From positions 75,423,910 through 75,487,909 of the forward strand of contig CM043960.1 of assembly GCA_014529385.2 (NCBI GenBank): DNA of 64,000 nucleotides. Direction: 5' to 3'. The stretch comes from Adiantum capillus-veneris. Taxonomy: Eukaryota > Streptophyta > Polypodiopsida > Polypodiales > Pteridaceae. Every line of letters starts with the position of its first letter. Position 1 is the stretch's first letter. Below are positions 8,538-18,532 of the stretch, piece by piece. Under the pieces are notes generated by a model. That model worked only from the letters and a program-made list of their open reading frames with translations. It did no database searches and was not told the DNA's origin. Position numbers and translations under genes: made by a program.

Positions 8538-11243
8538 AAGTCTATAAGGTCTCTTGACATAGTTTCCTACGATGTTCACACTACTTCTATAATTGGACAC
8601 TTAAGTGTCCTAGTGTCCTGTTTTTCTACCAAGTTTTCACAATTTATTTGTCAAGCTAAAAAGAAGTTTTTTACACCTTGCTTCTATCATAAATTAGTTA
8701 TGAGGGAAAGAAAACACTGGATTTTTCTCCATATCAAAATATAAATCTATATGGAGAGAATTCTCGTACGTTATAAGACATAGATTTTAGTAAAATTTCA
8801 TGCTGTTTTGCCAAAAAAATTATAAGATTATTATATCTTTTTGTAGAGATGGCCTTTTTATGTTTATAAAAGCCAAGTGTTAGCACTTGGTGTAACAAAA
8901 CAATGGAATGAACTCCAAAGATAAGATCACATGCAAGTTATAGACATAATTTCATACTTGCGCACGTGCTGAATAAGAGCATAATTTTGGTCTCCCAAGG
9001 TCCCTTCATGAAATTGGTACTATTCTAGTGCAATTTGACAACTACAAATGACTTTAAATGTTAATACCAAAAAATCACGTATTTTTTGGGCTCCCTAACT
9101 CAATTAAATCTCGTTGCTTGAACTCTATCTTGAATTCTTTATCGTGCAAAAACTCTTGAAAATCTTGAGTTCTCCATAATAACATTGAAACCAAGGTTTT
9201 AAGCACCCCAATTGTGTATGTACCACGTACTTTGATACATTTAGTTGATCTACATGGAAAGTTTGATATTATTTGAGGTTTTGAATGCTTATGTTTCAAT
9301 AATGAAAATATGAAAGTTTTCTCTTATGCAGTTTTGAATATTTAAAATGATCCAATATATAATTGTTGCATACCAAAGCCCTTCTACTTACCGTCTTGAG
9401 TGCTCAATGGAAAGGGCAAGCAATGTATCACTTTCTAAAACTCACAAATACATCAGAAACATATATTTGTATACAATGATATGCTTGAAATGATCATATC
9501 AAACACATGGAACTTTTCATTATTTTATACACTCAAAAGTTAATTTTTTTGCACATGAAACTTTCAATTATCTATAACAAAATTGTGGAAGAGTCGCCTA
9601 AAATTTTCTGCAAGGTTGCTTCATTTTTGCTTGAGCTTATAAAAGCGATTTTTTCAAAGCGTCAATCGCAGTCTTACGAGGGTCAACTTGATGAGTATAG
9701 TTCTTGATCATGATAGATTCTAAAATGCAAAGTTATATTTTTAAAAGACCCTCTAGCTAACATATTAAGCATATCAAGAGGGATTTCTTAATTTAACACT
9801 AGAATGGTAACAGGACACTTTTATGTCCTTGGACACTTTTGTGTCATGTTAAGTGACCATTTTGCTTGAATTATTTGAAGAGTATGAAAATGAATTTCTA
9901 GGTGCTATATATCCACAAAGTTGTCTTATGAACTGAAAAAAACTTAGCATTTTTTTTTAGTATCGATCTCACCATTAACCTTAATCTTGCACAACATTTT
10001 TAAACCTAAACTGTGTGAAAAAACGGGTCCTGTTTTTGGCTTTTTTTCAATTTTTGGCAACTATACCACTCTAAACTTCATGTTTGTGAGGTTTAGATGG
10101 CTAGAGGTTAGGCCTTCATAGTTCTCAACATGTCTTGATGCTTGTAGGGAGAGCTAAGTGTTAAAATTGAAAGTTATGACCAATTTACAATAATTGCATA
10201 ATCTTGTTTTTTTGGCCAAAATTAGCACTTTTATGATTTTTTGGTGGCTTTCTTGATATCCAAATTCAATTTTGATTGTGTAAGTGTAATGTATAACATA
10301 AAGCTAATCTTCCTTGAGTTTTGGGGGACCTAATATGCTATATAGCATAGTATATGATGATGGTTGAGTTTTCTGATTGTTGAAGAATACGATACATTTT
10401 AGAGTAGCAAGTATAACTTTCTCAATATTGCTAGTTTCTTAGGCCAATTGTGTGTATTTTGTAGGTAGTAACCATATCTAATCATAGACTACAAACTTGG
10501 CTAGATATTGCGTAGTTTCTATGGGTTTCTAGAGGTCATAATGCTAAACCCAGTTTTTTCATGTTTGCTGTATTTAGCACTTTATCATTGTCCCCCAAGG
10601 TTCCAATTGTAAGAGATCCATTATCCTTTTGACATGCTCCATGGCTCCTTTTGAATCCAGAGGCCCAAAGTGAACTAAGAAAACATGTATATAGTATCTG
10701 TATTGAGCGTGACTATAGAAACTTTGATGATAGGTCCGCAGAATGGCAAAAATGCAACTTTTTTGTACCTTTTTTTTTCCCAAAAAAAAATTAGTGAGGT
10801 AAAAGCAACCATATGTTTTGGTCACCAACCCATTGAAGTTAACGGGGCATTTTATCTCATGTCCTACAAAAATCTCCACTCTTATTTATATGCAATCAAC
10901 CGTAAGAAATTGCTGTTTTGGGCAAAATGCACTGGTCCATCAACTTTGGAGGCTTGTAGTGACCAAGGGATGAGAAAAATTACAAGTTTCTCATTTTTTT
11001 CATATGTAGTAGTTATTGAACTATAAGCTCATGAAAGGATTTTTCAAAATGAGTGGATCTACTATGGTTTTGGAATTTTTTCTCAAAACCCTGAAAGGAC
11101 ACTTTTATGTCCTATTAGGTTTTCATTCTAGTGTTAAATAAACCCTCTAATGCAAGTAGCATTTAATTTAAATTTGTTAAAAAAGGATACTTAAAGTGTC
11201 CTGTTTTGGTACCAAGCTAGTGTTAAAACTCTCTTCTTCTTTT

Positions 11244-11246
<3 letters not shown>
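8537..11246. other. AT-rich non-coding block bounded by (TC)n tracts
   Basis: The block is about 2.7 kb with no coding frame I can support. Its ends share short direct repeats: GTGTCCTGTTTT then TACCAAG occurs near 8,612-8,634 and again near 11,193-11,210. A palindrome GGACACTTAAGTGTCC lies at 8,595-8,610, and related GGACACTTTTATGTCC occurs at 9,813-9,828 and 11,097-11,112. It may be one or more non-autonomous insertions within a former TC tract. Confidence 0.45.
9777..11148. mobile_element. Candidate non-autonomous element with about 50-bp TIRs
   Basis: The left end reads AGAGGGATTTCTTAATTT, then AACACTAGAATG, then a GGACACTTTTATGTCC block ending at 9,828. The reverse complement of 11,097-11,148 gives AGAGGGTTTATTT, AACACTAGAATG and a GGACATAAAAGTGTCC block in the same order. 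Such long inverted ends around 1.4 kb of AT-rich, non-coding DNA suggest a MITE-like or other non-autonomous DNA element. No clear target-site duplication is visible and no transposase is encoded. Confidence 0.5.

Positions 11247-11320
<74 letters not shown>
11247..11320. repeat. (TC)n followed by (CA)n
   Basis: About 20 TC units switch into about 17 CA units at the right border of the AT-rich block. Confidence 0.95.
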
Positions 11321-11322
<2 letters not shown>

Positions 11323-11686
11323 ATAGCTAGTTCTGGCATGTTGAATTTTCCCTGGTATATTTTGTTGGGACTGTTGGTCAGGGGTGCCCTTGGTGTATAA
11401 CCGGATTGGATTGATTAGGAATTTTTTTTATAAGTAAGTGGTACCTAATGGTATCTAAACCTTGGTGTTTGGGGTGGATGTTTTGCCTTGCTAGATTCTT
11501 GGTTTGATTGGCTAAGTTTGGAACCCTGGGCGAAATGATGGCTTGAATTTACTAGAGGGCAGTACCTTAATGGTATATAACCCTTGTAATTAATAGGGGT
11601 TATGAGCTTGTGGTGGGTTTCATGGCTCTGCATACCCTGTCACGTTCTGCTTAAACTCATGGTGGCTCACTCCTGGCGGGTTTGCG

Positions 11687-11690
<4 letters not shown>
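11321..11690. other. No feature recognised
   Basis: This is unassigned sequence between microsatellites. I see no coding motif. Confidence 0.5.

Positions 11691-11775
<85 letters not shown>
11691..11775. repeat. (TC)n microsatellite, 85 bp
   Basis: About 42 uninterrupted TC units, the longest tract in the window. Confidence 0.97.
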
Positions 11776-11777
<2 letters not shown>

Positions 11778-11864
11778 GAGGCGGCGTTGTTGGTTACCTC
11801 TACCTCTTGATGTTGGGCCCACCTTACTATGCAGGTGGAAGGTTTCCACTAGATCCAAACGCGC

Positions 11865-11910
<46 letters not shown>

Positions 11911-11995
11911 CTTCTCTCTTTGTACCTGGCGGCGTTGCTACACCATTCACCTAATGAGGTCGGGCCCGCCATACAACTGTGCAGGGAGGTGCTAC
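11776..11995. repeat. Two diverged 85-90 bp units separated by (TC)n
   Basis: Unit 1 (11,776-11,862) and unit 2 (about 11,918-12,005) share GGCGGCGTTG, CACCT, TGA.GT.GGGCCC, TGCAGG and TCCAAAC in the same order. A TC tract lies between them (11,863-11,908). Another TC tract precedes unit 1, so the array alternates TC tract and unit. A TATA-like CTATAAAAAGG follows near 12,008, but no gene is attached to it. Confidence 0.6.
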
Positions 11996-12005
11996 CTGCT
12001 CCAAA

Positions 12006-12499
12006 CCCTATAAAAAGGTGGGCTTTACATGCTCACTTAACATTGATAGTATGTGTGTGTACTTGGGTGTAGTAGTATGTATATTAGAAATGTATACGTC
12101 TTTTCCTACAAAGGGATAGTGTCAAGTGTTGGATCTATGGCAAAGGGCAAGGAGAAGCAGCCATTGTGGAGCTGGCCGCTCCGACTTAATCTCAGGTAAT
12201 TTTTGGCATTAAAATGGACTGTTGTCCGACCGTTTGATGGGTTGTAATTCTCTGGTTGATATTCCTCATGCATATGCCGGTAGAGGTACTTAAATGGCAA
12301 CTTATGCTGTACCATTTTTGTATTTACTACATTGGTCGGTTTTACTCACCTTGTGAGTTAGGAGTGGGTGTTAAATGGCTTATCCTATACATGTGTATGT
12401 GCACCCTTTTTATGTCTGCATATTTGGGTTATAACTTCCTTTTTAGGCTAGGGATGTTTGTTAATATATTTCTACGGCTTGTCATAAGCATATTATAAA
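12006..12499. other. No feature recognised
   Basis: Unassigned sequence. It may belong to the 5' part of the Penelope-like element that follows. Confidence 0.4.
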
Positions 12500-13265
12500 G
12501 TATCATTGATAGATTGTATCCTCTTTCAAACACTGGATAATGGTAACCTTAGTTGTGTGTGTTTTTTTTTTAAGGGGGGTGTAAGGATAGAAATTCTGAA
12601 TAAATTTCTGATGTATGACCCTTTATAGTGGGGTTAACCCACTTATGGGGTGTAAAACAGCGGCCTATATGTTTTGGTAAGGTTGCCATGGTGGTTATAC
12701 TTTGGTGGTTATACCTCTAGGCTGGTTGTCGAGCTAACTATTCTGGTGCATATACGGTCCTTGCTATTTGTTTATTGATCTTGGGTAAAATGGCTTAAAC
12801 GGGCAGTATGAATGGTTGGAAACAATGGTTGGTGGTCGAATATGGTTATGGTTAGGATGAGTTGTTAAATATGGTAATTATGGCTGCTCATGAGGCCATA
12901 TGTGGTTTGTCACAGGCATGTAAATAAAGCATTGAAAGGTGGTACTCTCTTTCATTTACTGGATAATGGATGCAGTGATTGTGGGGTCTCTCTTTTTTCT
13001 TTAAAGGGGGGGCCTATGATTGGTGTTCTTCTTGGGGTGGATATATTTGGGGGTGTAAGACAGTGGCTTGTACTTTTAGTAAGGCTGTTGTTGTGGTATA
13101 CTTCTGTTCTTGCGCCTATGGATTGGTTATCAAGCATACCTTTCTTGCAGTTTTTGTGTTGTGTATTTAAAGTTTTGGAAGGATTGTGCATTTTGGCCGA
13201 GTATGATTGGTTGGAAACTTTGTTATGATTGAAAGTGGTCGTTGTGTTGGGTTAGGGTATATGGT
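12500..13265. repeat. Tandem duplication of about 420 bp upstream of the RT element
   Basis: Blocks in 12,526-12,860 recur about 418 bp later in the same order. Examples are CTCTTTCAAACACTGGATAA against CTCTTTCATTTACTGGATAA, and GGGTGTAAAACAGCGGCCTA against GGGTGTAAGACAGTGGCTTG. Further pairs are GGCTGGTTGTCGAGC against GGATTGGTTATCAAGC, and GGTTGGAAAC in both. The copies are well diverged. Penelope-like elements often carry tandem pseudo-LTRs, so this could be the 5' end of the element at 13.5-23.1 kb. That link is inference. Confidence 0.5.
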
Positions 13266-13521
13266 TGATATGGTTGTATGTGGGCTGATTCTTGTGGACG
13301 TAAGTGGCTACTTATTGCATCATTAATATGGACCTTGGCAGCACACGCTTTTGGAACATTTGAGGAAATATGGAATAACACATCTATATGGACTATGAAT
13401 TAGGGTATTAGTACTCATACTTATTACCTTACATTTGGCTTTCAACTCTGACTAAGGGGGTGTAGGAATTACTTACTTAATGTCTTTTTATGTTACAGGT
13501 GATTCTAAAGTATAGATTGAT

Positions 13522-13710
13522 TGCACATATGAGCATTGTAACTTAACAGAAAAAATAGCGGCCATTAATGCCAAACACTTTAAAGTCCAAAAACAGGTAT
13601 ATGTGGCCCACCTTGAGGCTAAAATGCTTCATAAAACTCGTCTCCGGCCTTATCTCATGAGAGATTATAAAGCACAAGGGGCTTCATATGGTTTTTCCCC
13701 TTGTAAATGA
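13522..13710 (+). pseudogene. Short coding-like segment, possible N-terminal part of RT element
   Basis: Sixty-two open codons lead to a TGA, with a protein-like composition including KIAAINAKHFKVQKQVYVAH and HKTRLRPYLMRDYKAQGASY. There is no suitable start codon in frame, because a TAG lies just upstream. The segment sits upstream of the decayed reverse-transcriptase frames on the same strand, so it may be a remnant of the same protein. No family is recognised for it alone. Confidence 0.35.
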
Positions 13711-14297
13711 TTGTGTCGGAATATATGATTAACTTGACCTTTCTTATTATTTGTCTTTGAAAGCAATCTAGTTGGGTGTCATCTATAACATGTGGGATAC
13801 ACATACATCACCTACATACGGTGCCAATGCTAACTAAATGTTGTGTTGTTTCCATGGGTGTAGGTGAGGGTTACCTTCTCAACTATGGTTTTCAAAGTTC
13901 CCTGGCTTGAAGATGGCGGACTTATAAATCTTCAGGCTCTTAATTCTCTTATACTTGTGTATAAAGTCTGTTTTGTACTATGAATGGAGTTATACCACCT
14001 TTTTATTGACATAGTTTTTAGTGTCTTTTGTAATTGAAAGGATTCTTTGGTGTTTATGCTATAATTGTTCCTGGAACACACACACACCTAACACCAAGAG
14101 TAATGTTGATACTATTCAAAGACCTAGTTACTATATTTTATCCCTCGGCTTCTGTCCTAAATAGAATTAACTGGGACCAACCCCTGTGGGATGGGGCTCT
14201 CTTCACATGTCCCTTATAGGTTCTCTTGGTCTGTTGAAGGCTAAAGAGGCTACCACTTCTTACAACTAGTCGTTTATTTCTCTAATTAATACCTTGT

Positions 14298-17176
14298 TTG
14301 ACCATGCAAAGCTTAACACTTTCTCAAGGGTTAGAGTTTTCCACTGAGCCTCTTTCTAAAGCCTTGCTTCAAGTTCTTAGATGCATTCATGACCCTTTGG
14401 CATCTAAAATATTAGCAGGAGCTTCTGCTGATCTAGCCAACTCCTTGGTTCAAACTATGTCGTTTGATAAGTGTGTTCATACCCTTGCCCAACTTGTCGA
14501 CAACTCTAAAGAAGGGGTAGCAGATCTGTCTGAATTCATAGAGAATATTCCCACTCTGACTCTTGCTCACAAAGGAGAGTTAATTAGCCAAATTCTCCTC
14601 TGAAGGTGTTGAAATGACCGACTACTTGAGCAAATTGTGTGGTCTCACCCCTGGGTTTGTTTTAGCTCCTTCAATTCCAGTACAAATTATATCCAACAGT
14701 TTATTTTGTAGGGATCCCTTGGCCCTAGATGCTATCAAAGCCTTTCAAAAAGAGATGTGTTCTCTCAGTAAGACCTCGCCGCTTATTGAAATGGTACCTA
14801 ATGTCTCTCGGTTTTTTCCCTTCTTACCTTCCAAACAAGTTGAAATCAAATCCCTTGGTGTGGACCATCCCCTTTGGGCCCTTCCCAACAAAGGCTTTTT
14901 ATCTCCTATCTCTATCGAAACCTGGGTCTTTTTAGCTAATCTTTCGGCATCTTAGATAGAAGAATCACGACTCAAAGTATTAAGAGGCGTCTAGTCTCTT
15001 GATAAGGGTGACCTTATTAAAGCTCCTTTCACTATGTGGTTTCTTGATACAAAGAAATGTGGCTCAAACACTGCTTGATGGAGTTCTCCAAAAGTAAGTC
15101 TGAGTACTAAACTGAGTCTATTTTAAACATTTACAAGCCTTATGTCAAATGTGCTTGTCGATTTCTTGACCCTAAGGATTCTTGCGAATCAAGAATTATC
15201 TGGTTTGATCATGCTATATGGTATTCCCTCAATAGCTTGGATCTCATGTTTCCTGACACTCCTTCTGCTCACTACCTCTCCCTTTTCTGCTCTTGGCTTG
15301 GAGACCAGGCCAAGGAACTTGTGCTAGCTCAGATGGCTTTTATTCAGTCTCACACCCTTATGATCTCTCTTCTCAAAGAGCTGGCGGTAGAAAAACGTGG
15401 GCTTCTTTTGACTACATATGGTAACTATCTTGGTATTAAAACCCTTCTTGGCTTGCTAAAACCTAATATGTTGAAGATTTCCCTACTCTTAAAAGACCCA
15501 ATTCTCTCATATCCCCCACTTCTTCATACACGTCATTTTTTACTCTAGCCTCTTCTTCTGTTGAGTCTTATGGAGGGAGAGGGAAAGCAAGAAGCATGAT
15601 GAGAGGGAGAGACAGAGGGTATCCTATCAAACACTTGTTGGAATTGTAATGCAGGTACTATGTAATGGGGTTGGCAGAATGCATCTTATATTTCATGAAG
15701 GAAATGGGCACGGAATTTTTGTTCATTGCGTCTTTGCCAACAAAATTTTAGAATTCTTTTCACCTTGTTTTATATTTAAAAAATTCTTTCTCTCTACCTT
15801 TGGTAATTTGGATCTACTAAGCCAAGCTAGGATAGGATGGAGATTTATTGAATCTTTACTACATCTAGTATACTCTAATGAGTTTCTTATGAAGGGGAAA
15901 CCCTTGGCATGTGATTGTCATTTATGGGGTGGGTTTACATTGGATTTTGGCCTTCTTGGAAAGCATGTATGTACCACGAATCTATCTATTAATGAGAATA
16001 GCTCTGTAAGATGCCTCCTTTCCAAAGGCCTCAATCACATACCTCCTCTACCACTTAATTCTCATATTGCTTTAAAAGCACTTACTGAATGTCTGGCCGA
16101 CTTGGTCAGCAAACTTCAATTGGAGTTATCAATTCATCATGAATTGAACAAAACATTGGTGGCAGTCTTTACCATACTAGTTTCACAACTCCCACATGAG
16201 TGGTTACATACTGATTCTACATGGCTTTCCACTGATCTTTCTCTAGACTTTCGCAAGATTAAATCGAAATGGTTCATTGTTGGTTTAGATAACCATCTAA
16301 CACGGCATCTGTCATCTGCAAAAAGCTTTCCTTTGAAGTGGTTGAAAACCACCTCAAAGGTGGCGAGTTCTGCTACATTGAAGAAAACCTGGATATTTAT
16401 TACCCAGAGGACATGCAAAAGTATGACTGAATTAGGGTTTCAGGGGGATAACACTAAACTTCCCATCCTATTTCCAACTTTTAAAAGTCATAAAAGTAAA
16501 TTTCGATGGATCTCAGATGCTTACAATTGCCTTTTCTCCGATATTATGAAACATGTCACTAAAGGACTCAATTTGATATGTGATGAGCTCAAAAACATAT
16601 GTGCTATTAAAAGGGAAGATGTTCTAGGCGCTTCTCAAAGGTGGACATCCAACTTTTTTGGGTGATTGGTAACGCGTCTAATGTAATCTTAAACCTCACA
16701 TCTGCCATTTATTCAGTATATACAACTGATATTACCCAATGCTACGAAAATATCCCTCTAGTAGGTGAATATGGTCTCATAAATGTATTGAATTTTCTCA
16801 TAGACTTGGCCTTCTCCAATAAATCCAAAGAAGGGTTTTCTGGCATGTCCTTTGTTAAGACAGCTAGGTGGGTAAAGAAAGTAAGGAAGGCCTCTCCTCT
16901 TCACATGAATAGTAGGCAGTTTCAAATTATCATTTAATGGGTTCTGAACCACTGCTATGTTGTACTTGGTAATTGTTGCTTTCATCAAACGTGTGGCATT
17001 CCTATGGGATTCTCTTGTTCTCTTGCTATGTGTAACCTTTATTTACTATATTTTGAATATAAATGGATTATTAGGCATACTTCCCATGAGGATGGGCTAT
17101 CTTTGCTCATAAAGTGTAATCGTACTTTTAAATTTATGGATGACATATTAAGTATCAATCATCCCAACTTTGCCCA
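14298..17176 (+). pseudogene. Penelope-like reverse transcriptase, N-terminal and core part
   Basis: The pieces are collinear plus-strand frames at 14,298-14,603, 14,614-14,955, about 15,118-15,548, 15,649-16,665 and 16,641-17,176. The first 1.3 kb encodes a long unrecognised N-terminal region. RT-like motifs then appear in order: KLPILFPTFKSHKSKFRWIS (template-binding start), SVYTTDITQCYENIPL (first catalytic Asp), GIPMGFSCSLAMCNLYLLYF, and FKFMDDILSINHPNF (the catalytic DD). This order, the G-[IV]-P-M-G box and DD-[IV]-LSIN recall Penelope-like and related RTs. Several frameshifts and stops kill the frame, for example at 14,590 and 14,953, and an internal shift near 16,290-16,430. No GIY-YIG nuclease was found. 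The copia insertion interrupts it at 17,177. Confidence 0.6.
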
Positions 17177-17363
17177 TGTTGGGTTAAAGGCCCGTGTGCC
17201 CGGCTGCCCGTTGTTCAGCCGCCCATGTACAGCCATTCATTTACTCATTCATAATAACTATACTCATAACTACACATTGTAGTGTGAGTACCGCCCCGCC
17301 ACACACTGTGTCTATCTCCTTCTTCGTGTTGGCTCTCTGTGTGTGTGCTCTCCGATCCCAACA
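17177..17363 (+). repeat. 5' LTR of the young copia element
   Basis: A 187-bp direct repeat identical by eye to 22,676-22,862, with TG at the start and CA at the end. It would supply promoter and polyadenylation signals, although no clear TATA box stands out. Confidence 0.95.
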
Positions 17364-17365
17364 AG

Positions 17366-17377
17366 TGGTATCAGAGC
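17366..17377 (+). promoter_or_regulatory. Primer-binding site (initiator tRNA-Met type)
   Basis: TGGTATCAGAGC lies two bases after the 5' LTR. It is the usual plant copia site complementary to the 3' end of initiator tRNA-Met. Confidence 0.9.
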
Positions 17378-18532
17378 TTGGTAGTGAGAGCATTGAGAGC
17401 TTCATCATCATTGTTGAGTGTGTTGAAACTTGCTGCTGTTTCATTGCCGTTTTTCGGTTTCGCGCACGCGCGCATTTCTAAAGAGCAGAAGGTTTTTCTG
17501 AGCTTGGCATTGGAAGGTTCAGCACTCTGCGAGTATTTTCAGCATGCATCCTGCGATTTAACCCCCCTTTCGGAGCCATTCGTGCCATTAGAAATCCCAT
17601 CCGAGCTACAGACTAGGAGCTACGTTTTTCATCTCTCTTTGGTAGTTTTCTGCTGCCAGAGCTTCCATAGCCATTACAGGTGCCATTGTTGTAGTGTCTT
17701 CCACTTACGTGAGCCCACAACTCATTTGAGAGTGTGTAGCCTCTTCTTGGAGTGGCCTCATACACACAGATAGAGTGGGAGTTTGGCGACATTGTCTTCT
17801 TCGACTACAGGTGCAGGTACAGGTACAGGTACGGGTATAGGTTACAGGTTACAGGGAGCTTTGGATATAGGTTTCTTCTGTGGTTACAAAACATGTATTT
17901 TGACTGTGGGACAGTCATGCATATGGTTGTGGTTTGAGTGGGAGCTTCTACTCTTCTGGGCAGTCTGTTTATGCGTGTTCTTGAGCTACAGGTTGACATC
18001 ATCTATGTATGTTGATGGATGTGGATATGGCAGTTTGACAGACACTCTTTATGCATGATATTGTGGAGATTTGGTTCACTTATACATAGAACGGGTTTGC
18101 TCTTGCTTGCAGTGTTGCGGTTTGAGTACGGATAGGTACTTGGTTGACAGTAGAGATTGGACTTCGTTGAGCTTGTGCATTGGTTATATGCTCACTTGGA
18201 TCCATTTATGCTCACGGATTTGTGTAAGCTTGGTCAGCTTATGTCTCTATTGTGGTTATTCAGACATGGAGTATGTTTATGCCTCTATGACAGCTCATTG
18301 TTGATGCATTTTGTGGCACAGTTTGCCTAGGCCGGTTGAGTTACAGGTGTCACGGGTTTATGCATTTGTTTGTGGATTTCTACGTACGTTTTTTGACCAT
18401 ATTATGGGCTGATTTATACTCTATGCGTTTGCTCTTTGATTGAGCAGCAGGTGTTGTCAGATTTGCAACACTACTTTGTTGTGGCAGTTTGTTGGTTGGT
18501 TACAGGTTTCTCATCGTTGCATTCTTGTTGTA
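17378..18532 (+). other. Long copia leader
   Basis: About 1.15 kb lies between the primer-binding site and the gag start codon. It contains short open frames and a GGTACA/GGTTACAG mini-repeat near 17,811-17,852. No protein motif is recognised. The length is large for a copia leader and may hold packaging or translation signals. Confidence 0.6.

Noticed and set aside
12008..12018. TATA-like CTATAAAAAGG as a gene promoter
   Set aside because: No supported reading frame or transcript start follows within a reasonable distance.
17241..17481. Frames within and just after the copia 5' LTR, also present at the 3' LTR
   Set aside because: They lie in LTR and leader DNA and appear twice only because the LTR is duplicated.
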